The notes under the pieces were generated by a model, which worked only from the letters and a program-made list of their open reading frames with translations, was not told the DNA's origin and made no database searches. Positions 1 through 7,823 of a DNA stretch of 64,000 nucleotides are shown piece by piece (position 1 is the first letter of the stretch; each line of letters opens with the position of its first letter). The position numbers were made by a program, and so were the translations under genes. Source of the DNA: Flavobacteriales bacterium UBA7878 (GTDB lineage Bacteria; Bacteroidota; Bacteroidia; Flavobacteriales; Schleiferiaceae); the NCBI GenBank assembly GCA_002501205.1, contig DLRW01000036.1, forward strand, positions 20,906 through 84,905, read 5' to 3'.

Positions 1-561
1 TTTAATAAGTGTCTCATTCAATTTGGGACGGAAGAAACGCTTTCCCGGATCATGGGGAAGTTTATTCAGGAAGTAGGGCTACTGTGGCAGGCCGGTGCCA
101 TTAGCGTTAGTAATGAGCATTTTATTAGCAATCTGGTGAAGCAGAAGCTCTTTGCGATTATTGATCAAACCATCATTCCCCAAAAATCCGAGAAGCGAAA
201 GAGCTATGTGCTGTATTTACCTGCGGATGAGTTGCATGAATTAGGCTTGCTCTACCTGTATTATTACTTAAAGAAACTTGGCAATCGCGTTATCTATCTG
301 GGGCAATCTGTACCCATAGAGTATTTGAAAGAAGTTGCGGAAAAGACTAAGGTGGATCAATTCATTTCCATATTCACCACCAATCCTCATTTTGAAGAAA
401 TCGACGTTTATTTTCAGAAAATCGGGGAAATGTTCAACAAAGACAACTATCGATTCTTCCTTACCGGGATGCAATTCCATAATTATGAAATGCAAGACAT
501 TCCAGCACAGGTGGAGATAGCACCTGATATTGAGTCTTTAAAGAAAACCTTTATACGTTAA
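1..561 (+). CDS. MerR-family regulator with B12 photosensor domain (CarH/LitR type), 5' end missing
   Basis: The reading frame is open from base 1, so the N-terminal HTH lies upstream and only about 186 C-terminal residues are visible. Two signatures identify the sensor. One is W-x9-EH (Trp codon 85-87, Glu-His 115-120), the adenosylcobalamin-capping motif of CarH/LitR photoreceptors. The other is E-x-H-x-x-G at 229-246, whose His (235-237) is the lower axial cobalt ligand in cobalamin-binding domains. In known members the dark B12-bound tetramer represses and light disassembles it. The gene directly precedes an ECF sigma factor, carotenoid genes and a photolyase, the classical targets of this family. 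The residue after the Trp is Gln, where Thermus CarH has the His that caps cobalt after illumination. Family assignment is strong; light control itself is inferred. Confidence 0.88.
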   Translation, partial: FNKCLIQFGTEETLSRIMGKFIQEVGLLWQAGAISVSNEHFISNLVKQKLFAIIDQTIIPQKSEKRKSYVLYLPADELHELGLLYLYYYLKKLGNRVIYLGQSVPIEYLKEVAEKTKVDQFISIFTTNPHFEEIDVYFQKIGEMFNKDNYRFFLTGMQFHNYEMQDIPAQVEIAPDIESLKKTFIR

Positions 562-615
562 TCGACGTATATTATATCTCAGAGTTATAACATCGACTAA
601 ATCAGTCTTTTAAGT

Positions 616-652
616 TTTTGTTTAATCAAAATAGTGTTAAGGTTAAACAAAA
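616..652. promoter_or_regulatory. Inverted repeat 1, putative CarH/LitR operator
   Basis: A perfect 10-bp inverted repeat: TTTTGTTTAA at 616-625 and TTAAACAAAA at 643-652, with a 17-nt spacer. It lies between the B12-MerR gene and the ECF sigma gene, just upstream of the predicted promoter. A second, imperfect copy with the same spacer follows 56 bp downstream. Assignment to the neighbouring regulator is inferred from position and symmetry. Confidence 0.6.
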
Positions 653-655
653 TTC

Positions 656-686
656 TTGTGAAACCGAAGTGATTTGTTTAAGTTTG
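656..686 (+). promoter_or_regulatory. Bacteroidota-type promoter of the light operon
   Basis: TTG at 656-658 (-33 element) and TAAGTTTG at 679-686, a full match to the -7 consensus TAnnTTTG, are 20 nt apart. Transcription would start near 692-695, about 30 nt before the sigma-factor start codon. The -7 element overlaps the left arm of inverted repeat 2, so a bound repressor would block RNA polymerase. Confidence 0.55.
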
Positions 687-708
687 GGGTGTTATAAGTT
701 GAACAAAC
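672..708. promoter_or_regulatory. Inverted repeat 2, putative CarH/LitR operator overlapping the promoter
   Basis: ATTTGTTTAA at 672-681 pairs with TTGAACAAAC at 699-708 (8 of 10 positions), again with a 17-nt spacer. The layout matches the upstream repeat at 616-652. The repeat covers the -7 element and the expected start site, which suits repression in the dark. Confidence 0.55.
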
Positions 709-723
709 TAAAAATCAGCACGC

Positions 724-1227
724 ATGTCTCAGGCAGAATTCAGTTCTATGATTATTGGTCACCAAGATTTCTTACGTCAACTGGCCTTAAAACTGACCAA
801 GAGCAATAATGACAGTGATGATCTGATGCAAGAAACCTTGTTCAAGGCGCTTAAGAACCGCGAGAAGTTTCAAGAAGGCACCAATATCAAAGGATGGTTG
901 TATACCATTATGAAGAATACCTTCATTAATGCCTACCGCAAGCGCAAAAATCAGAACACATTTATTGATGAAACTGAAAACAAATATTTCATCAATATGC
1001 GCGAAACTGAGAAATCAGTGAGCACAGACAGTATTGTAGATCATAAGTATGTAATGAAGCAGGTAAACTCTATCGACAAGACTTATCTGGAAACCTTTAT
1101 GATGTATTACAATGGTTATAAGTACGAGGAGATTTCAGAAATCCTCGATATTCCATTAGGTACGGTTAAGAGTCGCATTTTCTTAGCACGACGCAAAATG
1201 ATGGATAAACTCAAAGATTACCGTTAA
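724..1227 (+). CDS. ECF-family RNA polymerase sigma factor
   Basis: A 167-residue sigma-70-like protein with two domains. Region 2 (about residues 18-78) contains the DLMQETLFKAL segment and the aromatic-rich WLYTIMKNTFIN helix. Region 4 (about 113-163) has the HTH around YEEISEILDIPLGTVKSRI. Region 3 is absent, as expected for ECF factors. It is the first gene of the operon behind the B12 light regulator, and crtI starts 11 bp after its stop. The arrangement recalls LitR-LitS of actinobacteria, where a light-released sigma factor drives carotenoid genes. No anti-sigma gene is adjacent, so control is probably transcriptional through the MerR regulator. Which promoters it recognises cannot be told here. 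Confidence 0.92.
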   Translation: MSQAEFSSMIIGHQDFLRQLALKLTKSNNDSDDLMQETLFKALKNREKFQEGTNIKGWLYTIMKNTFINAYRKRKNQNTFIDETENKYFINMRETEKSVSTDSIVDHKYVMKQVNSIDKTYLETFMMYYNGYKYEEISEILDIPLGTVKSRIFLARRKMMDKLKDYR

Positions 1228-1238
1228 TCTAAAAGCAC

Positions 1239-2738
1239 ATGGGCCAAACGGCAATTGTAGTCGGAGCCGGATTTGCAGGATTATCGGCTGCAAGCTCCCT
1301 CGCACAGAAGGGTTTTCAAGTGAAAATCCTAGAGAAAAACGAGCAGGCTGGGGGAAGAGCCCGGGCCTTTAAGCACGAAGGTTTTCATTTTGATATGGGG
1401 CCCAGTTGGTACTGGATGCCCGATGTTTTTGAAGCCTACTTTCAAACTTTTGGTAAAAAGGTATCCGACTACTACACCTTAGATCGATTGGATCCCAGTT
1501 ATCGGGTTTATTTCGGTAGTAAGGACTTTGTTGATCTTCCGGCCGGAACCGAAGCGGTAATTCAACTCTTCGAAAAAATTGAAAAGGGAAGTGGAGCGAA
1601 ACTGAAAAAATTCATTCAGGACTCGGCTTATAAATATGAGGTTGGCATTAATGATTTGGTCTATAAGCCGGGTCGCTCTCTACTCGAATTTGCAGATTGG
1701 CGCATTGCCAGAGGTCTCATTCAATTAGACCTTTTGAAGAGTATGCGTCGCTATGTACAGGCACATTTTAAAAACCCTCGCCTTCAGCAAATTATGGAGT
1801 TTCCCATTTTATTTCTGGGTGCTACTCCTCAAAATACCCCCGCTCTTTATTCATTGATGAATTATGCAGATATCGATGGTGGAACCTGGTTTCCGCGCGG
1901 AGGCATGTATGAGATTGTGAAGGCTATGTTGGCTGTGGCCGAAGAGCAAGGTGTAGAGATCCTTACTGATCAGGAAGTGATTTCAGCAAAATTTAAGGGT
2001 GATCGAATAATAGGTCTACAAACCAATCAAGCCTATTTTGAGGCGGATGTGATTTTGAATGCAGCGGATTACCATCACTTCGAACAGAGAATTCTTCCCG
2101 AGGAATTCCGTCAGTACAGTCCTAAATATTGGGATAGCCGTGCTATGGCTCCTTCCAGTTTACTCTTTTATTTGGCAGTAGATAAAAAGGTTCCAGGCCT
2201 TTTGCATCATACCTTATTTTTTGATGAGGATTTTGATCAGCATGCCCGCGAAATCTACGAAACTCCGCAGTGGCCCTCTAAACCGCTCTTTTATGTTTCG
2301 GCTACTTCTAAAACTGATCCGGCGGCAGCTCCCGAAGGACAGGAAAACCTATTCTTATTAATGCCCTTAGCTCCAGGCTTGCAAGATGATCCGGAGCAAA
2401 GAGAAAAATACTATCACCTCATGATGGATCGATTGGAAGCGCATATTGGTGCTGAGATACGACCTCATGTTCATTTCAAACGGTCTTATGCCATGCAGGA
2501 CTTTAAAAACGATTACCACGCTTTTAAAGGCAATGCCTATGGATTGGCCAATACCTTAAGTCAAACCGCAATCCTCAAACCTTCTCTCAAGAGTAAAAAA
2601 GTAGCTAACCTCTATTATGCCGGGCAGCTAACCACGCCTGGACCCGGAGTTCCTCCATCCCTGATATCAGGCTTGGTAGCGGCTGCTGAAATTGAAAAAG
2701 ACACCTTAAAAAGCCGGAGGCATGAAAGCATTGTTTGA
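1239..2738 (+). CDS. crtI: Phytoene desaturase (CrtI family)
   Basis: A 499-residue FAD-dependent desaturase that introduces double bonds into phytoene on the way to coloured carotenoids such as lycopene. The N-terminus has the dinucleotide-binding fold (GAGFAGLSAA at about residues 9-18, then E and GGRAR). The C-terminus has the CrtI signature around AGQLTTPGPGVPPSLISG. Length is normal for the family. The end overlaps the crtB start by 17 bp, so translation is probably coupled. Cyclase and hydroxylase genes are not visible in this window, so the final pigment cannot be named. Confidence 0.95.
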   Translation: MGQTAIVVGAGFAGLSAASSLAQKGFQVKILEKNEQAGGRARAFKHEGFHFDMGPSWYWMPDVFEAYFQTFGKKVSDYYTLDRLDPSYRVYFGSKDFVDLPAGTEAVIQLFEKIEKGSGAKLKKFIQDSAYKYEVGINDLVYKPGRSLLEFADWRIARGLIQLDLLKSMRRYVQAHFKNPRLQQIMEFPILFLGATPQNTPALYSLMNYADIDGGTWFPRGGMYEIVKAMLAVAEEQGVEILTDQEVISAKFKGDRIIGLQTNQAYFEADVILNAADYHHFEQRILPEEFRQYSPKYWDSRAMAPSSLLFYLAVDKKVPGLLHHTLFFDEDFDQHAREIYETPQWPSKPLFYVSATSKTDPAAAPEGQENLFLLMPLAPGLQDDPEQREKYYHLMMDRLEAHIGAEIRPHVHFKRSYAMQDFKNDYHAFKGNAYGLANTLSQTAILKPSLKSKKVANLYYAGQLTTPGPGVPPSLISGLVAAAEIEKDTLKSRRHESIV

Positions 2739-3561
2739 TCGAATTTCCTATCGCACCTCTGCGATGGTGACCAAGAAGTACAGTACTTCTTTTTCTTTAG
2801 GTATTTTGTTTTTGGATCGCAGTCTGCATCAGCACATATATGCGATTTATGGTTTCGTGCGCTTTGCGGATGAAATCGTGGATACCTTCCATGATTACGA
2901 TAAGAAAGCCTTATTAGATGACTTTAAAGTACAATGTCATAAGGCCATTGATCAAGGTATAAGCTTGAATCCTATTCTCAATTCCTTTCAACATACTGTT
3001 AATCGTTTTAATATTGATCGAGAGCTGATTGATACCTTCCTGAAGTCGATGGAAATGGATCTCGACTTAAGCAAAGTGCAATCGGAAGAGGAGTATGAAG
3101 AATACATTCTAGGAAGTGCCGAGGTAGTTGGATTAATGTGCTTAAAGGTTTTCTGTTACGGCGATCAAGAACAATACGATCGCTTGCGCTGGAACGCTAT
3201 GAAATTAGGTTCGGCTTTTCAGAAGATCAATTTCCTGCGCGACCTTAATGCCGATTATCAACAATTGGGAAGGGTATATTTCCCCGGCGTGAATATGCAG
3301 GTTTTTGATGATCAGGTAAAGCGTGAAATTGAGGAAGACATTGAAAAGGATTTCAAAGCTGGTTATGAAGGAATAATAGCCTTGCCCAAGCAGGCACGAT
3401 TTGGTGTTTATGTAGCCTATATGTACTACTATCGCTTATTCCTGAAAATCAAGGCCACGCCAAGCAATACGATATTAAATCAAAGGGTACGCATCCCCAA
3501 CCACAATAAATATCGTTTATTAGTAAGCTCGTATCTTAAACACAGTTTTAACATCTTATAG
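2722..3561 (+). CDS. crtB: Phytoene synthase (CrtB)
   Basis: A 279-residue squalene/phytoene synthase family enzyme condensing two geranylgeranyl diphosphates to phytoene. Both Asp-rich Mg-diphosphate sites are visible: RFADEIVDT near residue 47 and NFLRDLNADYQQLGR near 171. The ATG lies inside the end of crtI. The idi gene starts 3 bp after the stop. The crtI-crtB-idi order supplies desaturase, synthase and precursor isomerase from one transcript. Confidence 0.95.
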   Translation: MKALFDRISYRTSAMVTKKYSTSFSLGILFLDRSLHQHIYAIYGFVRFADEIVDTFHDYDKKALLDDFKVQCHKAIDQGISLNPILNSFQHTVNRFNIDRELIDTFLKSMEMDLDLSKVQSEEEYEEYILGSAEVVGLMCLKVFCYGDQEQYDRLRWNAMKLGSAFQKINFLRDLNADYQQLGRVYFPGVNMQVFDDQVKREIEEDIEKDFKAGYEGIIALPKQARFGVYVAYMYYYRLFLKIKATPSNTILNQRVRIPNHNKYRLLVSSYLKHSFNIL

Positions 3562-3564
3562 TCA

Positions 3565-4086
3565 ATGGCAGAAGAAGTTATCCTAGTCGATGCTCAGGAT
3601 CAAGAGCTCGGACTGATGGAGAAAATGGAAGCCCACCGCAAAGGACTATTGCATCGTGCCTTTTCCGTTTTTGTCCTTAATGCAAAAGGTGAACTTATGT
3701 TGCAACAACGTGCAGCAGAGAAGTACCATTCCGGAACCCTCTGGACCAACACTTGTTGCTCGCATCCCCGTAAAGGAGAGTCCGCAGAAGAAGCAGCGCA
3801 TCGACGCTTAATGGAGGAAATGGGATTTGATTGCCCTATTGAAAAAGTATTGGAGTTTACCTATCGTGCCGATTTGGATAAAGGCATGATTGAACATGAA
3901 TACGATCATCTCTTTATCGGACACTTTGATGGCGAACCCCAAATTAATCCCGCAGAAGTAATGAGCTGGAAATGGGTTTCTATCGAAGAATTATCCCATG
4001 ACATTGAATCACATCCAGAGAATTATACTGCCTGGTTCAAGATTATCTGGAAACAATTTGAAGCGCACGTAAATCAGCTCTCGTGA
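3565..4086 (+). CDS. idi: Isopentenyl-diphosphate delta-isomerase, type 1
   Basis: A 173-residue Nudix-fold enzyme interconverting IPP and DMAPP. The catalytic Cys region reads TNTCCSHP (about residues 66-73). The Nudix-like helix has the RRLMEEMG segment, and the catalytic Glu region is IEHEYDHLFIGHF. The substrate probably comes from the mevalonate pathway, two genes of which lie at 13772-15994. Its TGA overlaps the GTG start of the next gene. Placement in the light operon suggests isoprenoid flow is raised along with carotenoid enzymes. Confidence 0.93.
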   Translation: MAEEVILVDAQDQELGLMEKMEAHRKGLLHRAFSVFVLNAKGELMLQQRAAEKYHSGTLWTNTCCSHPRKGESAEEAAHRRLMEEMGFDCPIEKVLEFTYRADLDKGMIEHEYDHLFIGHFDGEPQINPAEVMSWKWVSIEELSHDIESHPENYTAWFKIIWKQFEAHVNQLS

Positions 4087-4490
4087 AGGTTACGGTAAGT
4101 CGAAAGGCGCATTTTAATGCGGCTCATCGCTTGCACCGATCAGATTGGAGCGATGAAAAGAATGAAGCCATTTTTGGGAAGTGTAGTAATCCTGAGTATC
4201 ACGGTCATAATTACGAATTGATTGTAAGTGTACGTGGTGAGGTAGATCCCGAAACAGGTTATGTGATTGATTTAAAGGTGCTGAAGGATTTAATTCGCAG
4301 CAAGGTAGAGGAACGATTTGATCATAAAAACCTCAATACCCAGGTAGCGGAGTTTAAGTACCTGAATCCCAGTGCCGAAAATATTGCGGTAGTGATTTAC
4401 AATTTACTTCGTCCCGAATTAGAGGCGCGCTACCATTTAAAAATTACTCTCTATGAAACTCCGCGAAACTTCGTTGAATATGAAGGCTAA
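4083..4490 (+). CDS. 6-pyruvoyl-tetrahydropterin synthase / QueD-family protein
   Basis: A 135-residue protein starting with GTG inside the idi stop codon. Zinc ligands are His15 in the HFNAAHRLH segment and His40/His42. The catalytic Cys34 sits in a C-x5-HGH arrangement, the spacing of animal-type PTPS, rather than the C-x3-HGH of QueD. A later DHKNLN motif and a PSAEN segment also fit. The family converts dihydroneopterin triphosphate, the FolE product, and folE follows directly. The spacing favours a pterin (PTPS) role over queuosine, but spacing alone does not prove substrate. Confidence 0.87.
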   Translation: MKVTVSRKAHFNAAHRLHRSDWSDEKNEAIFGKCSNPEYHGHNYELIVSVRGEVDPETGYVIDLKVLKDLIRSKVEERFDHKNLNTQVAEFKYLNPSAENIAVVIYNLLRPELEARYHLKITLYETPRNFVEYEG

Positions 4491-5178
4491 TGGCCAGTTG
4501 CGACGGGATTTGGAGCAAAACGCGGATGAAATCTTACATAAGGTAGAATCCATTGGAGACGCTCATCTTATGAGTGATTTGGAGACCCCTTTACGCAAGG
4601 ATGCATTTGTGCTCAGCCCGGAAGAAAAGGTAAATCGCATTGAAGAAAAGTTTGCTGATATCCTGCAAATATTAGGCTTGGATCTCAGTGATGATAGCTT
4701 AAGTGGCACTCCCAGAAGGGTAGCCAAAATGTATGTGAATGAGATTTTCCAGGGCTTATTGCCAGAAAACAAACCACAGGCTAAGCTCTTTGATAATAAG
4801 TACCGCTACGGTCAAATGTTATTGGAAAAGAACATCACCGTGCATTCTTACTGTGAGCATCATTTAGTGCCTATTATCGGGAAGGCTCATGTGGCTTATA
4901 TCTCATCAGGTAAAGTAATTGGCTTGAGTAAGATCAATCGCTTGGTGCGTTATTTCTCTAAGCGACCCCAAGTGCAAGAACGTCTGACAGAACAAATTGG
5001 CGCCGAATTAAAGAATGCTCTTCAAACTGAGGATGTAGCAGTATACATTGATGCTGAGCATATGTGTGTGGCTACGCGGGGCGTAGAAGATGCTTCTTCG
5101 AATACCATTACGGTGCATTATTCCGGAAAGTTTAAAGAGGAGGTTTATCGTAACGAATTTTTGAAAATGATATCGTAG
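4453..5178 (+). CDS. folE: GTP cyclohydrolase I
   Basis: Makes 7,8-dihydroneopterin triphosphate from GTP. Zinc-site residues are visible as CEHH (Cys134) and in MCVATRGV (Cys near 204). The GLSKINRLV segment and the QVQERLTEQI helix are typical. The listed start gives 241 residues and overlaps the previous gene by 38 bp. A second in-frame ATG at 4480 gives 232 residues and an 11-bp overlap and is equally plausible. Pairing with a PTPS homologue and an SDR recalls tetrahydrobiopterin synthesis. A separate housekeeping folE may exist elsewhere. Confidence 0.93.
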   Translation: MKLRETSLNMKANGQLRRDLEQNADEILHKVESIGDAHLMSDLETPLRKDAFVLSPEEKVNRIEEKFADILQILGLDLSDDSLSGTPRRVAKMYVNEIFQGLLPENKPQAKLFDNKYRYGQMLLEKNITVHSYCEHHLVPIIGKAHVAYISSGKVIGLSKINRLVRYFSKRPQVQERLTEQIGAELKNALQTEDVAVYIDAEHMCVATRGVEDASSNTITVHYSGKFKEEVYRNEFLKMIS

Positions 5179-5179
5179 A

Positions 5180-5875
5180 ATGGCTAAGAATTACTTGATT
5201 GTTGGAGGAGGAAGTGGCATTGGAAAAGTAATTGCAGAGCGGCTGGCCGCCGAAGGAAATCAGGTATGGGCTTTCAGTCGTTCTATTGAAGAAGCAGATA
5301 GTCGGTCGGGGATTATATGCAGACATTTTGATGTGCTTAAAGATGAGAGTTTACCCGAAATAGAGGAGGCTATCGATGGCTTGGTTTATTGTCCGGGTTC
5401 CATTCAATTAAAACCTTTCGAGCGGATTGCCTTAGATGATTTTCGGGCCGATTTGGAAATTAATTATTTAGGGGCTGTAAAGGTATTACAACAAGCTATG
5501 CCCTTATTGAAGAAGAGCAATTCAGCTTCGGTGGTTTTATTCTCTACCATCGCCGTTCAAAATGGTTTGCCTTTTCATAGTTCTATTTCGGGAGCGAAAG
5601 GGGCAGTTGAAGGCTTAAGCCGAAGTTTGGCAGCAGAATATGCCCCTAAAATTCGTTTTAATGCCATAGCTCCATCATTAACCGATACGCCATTGGCGCA
5701 AGCTTTATTATCCAATGATCGCAAGCGAGAAGCTAATGCTGAAAGGCATCCTTTAAAACGTGTTGGTCAGCCTGAGGATTTGGCCGAAATGGCCCTTTTC
5801 CTTTTAAGTGAAAAATCGAGCTGGATAAGCGGTCAAGTTCTGAAAGTGGATGGAGGAATGTCAGCTATTCGCTAA
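5180..5875 (+). CDS. SDR-family protein with altered active site
   Basis: A 231-residue Rossmann protein of the short-chain dehydrogenase superfamily. GGGSGIG (about residues 9-15) binds the nucleotide, the structural Asn is Asn95 (EINYLG), and the C-terminus has the usual ISGQVLKVDGG segment. The catalytic Y-x3-K reads I-S-G-A-K: Ile136 replaces Tyr while Lys140 remains. It may be a non-classical reductase or a binding protein. By position it would be the sepiapterin-reductase-like step after FolE and PTPS, but the missing Tyr argues for caution. The stop overlaps the next start (TAATG). Confidence 0.85.
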   Translation: MAKNYLIVGGGSGIGKVIAERLAAEGNQVWAFSRSIEEADSRSGIICRHFDVLKDESLPEIEEAIDGLVYCPGSIQLKPFERIALDDFRADLEINYLGAVKVLQQAMPLLKKSNSASVVLFSTIAVQNGLPFHSSISGAKGAVEGLSRSLAAEYAPKIRFNAIAPSLTDTPLAQALLSNDRKREANAERHPLKRVGQPEDLAEMALFLLSEKSSWISGQVLKVDGGMSAIR

Positions 5876-6537
5876 TGGCAGGAGAAGGCTTACATTTCAA
5901 AAGTGCTGATTTTGAGGCCTGGGAATCCCGTTATCGGGCAAATTTCTTTAATAGCCTGGGAGGGTATAAAAGCTTTAATCTGCTGATTAGCCGCAATTCG
6001 GAGGGGGTACTCAATGCGGCTCCTTTCTTTTCGGTGCAGCATATTGGTTCCAACCCTCCATTACTGAGTTTGATATTTCGTCCCCATACAGTGGAACGCC
6101 ATAGTTTGGAGAATTTCCGCGCTTCGGGTTTGGCGACCATCAATGCAGTTTCGGCCGAAATTTTGGATCAGGCGCATCAGGCGGCAGCCAAATATCCACG
6201 CGAGGTATCGGAATTAGAGGCGGTAGGATTAAATGCCGATCAAAGAGATTTCCCTATTCCTTTTCTTAAAGAAAGTCATTTGGGGATAGGCGTGCAATGG
6301 GTTTCTGAACAAAAGATTCATGCCAATAATACCCTTATGGTGGTGGCTTCGATCCTAGAAGTGCATCTCAATAAACCGGAGGCCCTATTAAATGATGGTT
6401 TTATTGAACAGCATCGCCTAAATACGGTTTCTGTAAATGGGCTGGATACTTATTATTTGCCCAAGCCTTTAAAACGCCTGGCCTATCCAGAACCCCATTC
6501 GAAACCTAAAGAGAAAGCATGGACCCAAAAGAACTAG
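5875..6537 (+). CDS. Flavin-reductase-like FMN split-barrel protein
   Basis: A 220-residue protein of the flavin reductase-like (FMN-binding split barrel) family. The FNLLISRNSEGVLNAAPFFS strand region and the LENFRASGLATINAV segment (about residues 75-95) match the core fold. Such proteins bind FMN and often reduce flavin or protect reduced flavins. Genes of this group are commonly found beside photolyases. The start overlaps the SDR stop and the end overlaps the photolyase start by 19 bp. Substrate unknown; a supporting role for the flavin or pterin chromophores of the photolyase is an inference. Confidence 0.82.
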   Translation: MAGEGLHFKSADFEAWESRYRANFFNSLGGYKSFNLLISRNSEGVLNAAPFFSVQHIGSNPPLLSLIFRPHTVERHSLENFRASGLATINAVSAEILDQAHQAAAKYPREVSELEAVGLNADQRDFPIPFLKESHLGIGVQWVSEQKIHANNTLMVVASILEVHLNKPEALLNDGFIEQHRLNTVSVNGLDTYYLPKPLKRLAYPEPHSKPKEKAWTQKN

Positions 6538-7823
6538 CTATATTTTGGATGCGCAGAGATTTGCGCCTGGAAGATAATCATGGACTGGCCAAGGCCTTGG
6601 AAGGGAATTATCCGGTATTGGTGCTCTTTATTTTTGATCGGGCTATTTTGGATCAATTAGCAGCTCGCGATGCCCGGGTGCAATTCATTTGGCAAGAGTT
6701 AAAGCGGATTAAAGAACAATTGCAGGCCAAAGGCTCAGATCTCCTGGTGAAGTATGGTGAGGTGGCGGAAGTTTGGAAGGAGGTTTTGAAATCCTATCCA
6801 ATTAAGGCAGTGTATGCAAATCGCGATTATGAGCCCCCAGCAAGGGAAAGGGATAAAATGATTTATGAAATTTTAAAGGAGCAAGAGATTCCCTTTAAAG
6901 GTTTTAAGGATCAGGTTTTGTTTGAAAAAGGGGAGGTGCTTAAGGATAATGGCGAGCCCTATGTGGTATACACCCCTTATATGCGAAAGTATAAGCATCT
7001 GTTGAAAGACTCGCATTTGGAGCCATTTCCCTCCGCTGATTCCAAACAATATGCGCAGCTCAATGGATTGGATTTTCCAGATTTAGAATCCATGGGTTTT
7101 GAAGCCTTTAAATTTGAATATCCCGATCGTGAATGGCATAAATCCTTGATTGGGAATTACCATGAAACCCGGGATATCCCATCCATAAAAGGAACCAGTC
7201 GACTCAGTCTTCACCTGCGCTTTGGAACCATCTCCATCCGAACTTTGGCCAAAGAAGCGAAGCAATGGAACGACAAGTATTTTAATGAATTGATCTGGCG
7301 CGACTTTTACCAGCAGGTATTATATCATTTCCCTCATTCTTTTAAAGACAGCTTTCGCAAGGAATACGATCAAATTAAATGGGAGCACAATGAGGCTCAT
7401 TTTAAAGCCTGGTGTGAGGGGAAAACAGGCTATCCCTTAGTAGATGCCGGAATGCGAGAGTTAAACGCAACTGGCTTTATGCATAACCGGGTACGAATGG
7501 TGGTGGCTAGTTTTTTTAGCAAACACCTTTTACTGGATTGGCGCCTGGGGGAAACTTACTTCGCTGAAAAGCTATTAGACTATGATGCGGCCAGTAATGT
7601 GGGCGGTTGGCAATGGGCCGCCGGTTGTGGGGTAGATGCCGCTCCCTATTTCCGAGTATTTAATCCAGCTTTGCAATTGAAGAAGTTTGATCCCGAATTG
7701 AAATACGTAAAAAAATGGGTTAAGGAATATGGTACAGATGCCTATCCTCAACCCATTGTAGATCATAAAAATGCTCGGGAGCGAGCTTTGGAACGTTATA
7801 AGTTCGCTTTAAAGTCGGATTAA
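6519..7823 (+). CDS. phrB: DNA photolyase / cryptochrome family protein
   Basis: A 434-residue photolyase. The N-terminal antenna domain begins with IFWMRRDLRLEDNHGLAKAL. The FAD domain contains LIWRDFYQQVLYHFP, TGYPLVDAGMREL, the NRVRMVVASFF segment and the closing GGWQWAAGCGVDAAPYFRVF with the proximal electron-transfer Trp. These fit bacterial class I CPD photolyases, which split UV-induced dimers using blue light. It is the last gene of the light operon and meets manC tail to tail with a 4-bp overlap of stops. Antenna identity is unknown; the pterin genes upstream suggest a folate- or pterin-type chromophore. A cryptochrome-like role is not excluded. Confidence 0.92.
   Translation: MDPKELAIFWMRRDLRLEDNHGLAKALEGNYPVLVLFIFDRAILDQLAARDARVQFIWQELKRIKEQLQAKGSDLLVKYGEVAEVWKEVLKSYPIKAVYANRDYEPPARERDKMIYEILKEQEIPFKGFKDQVLFEKGEVLKDNGEPYVVYTPYMRKYKHLLKDSHLEPFPSADSKQYAQLNGLDFPDLESMGFEAFKFEYPDREWHKSLIGNYHETRDIPSIKGTSRLSLHLRFGTISIRTLAKEAKQWNDKYFNELIWRDFYQQVLYHFPHSFKDSFRKEYDQIKWEHNEAHFKAWCEGKTGYPLVDAGMRELNATGFMHNRVRMVVASFFSKHLLLDWRLGETYFAEKLLDYDAASNVGGWQWAAGCGVDAAPYFRVFNPALQLKKFDPELKYVKKWVKEYGTDAYPQPIVDHKNARERALERYKFALKSD

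Noticed and set aside
618..809. A 63-codon frame across the promoter region before the ECF sigma gene
   Set aside because: It covers the inverted repeats and promoter and overlaps the sigma gene in another frame; its product has no family features.
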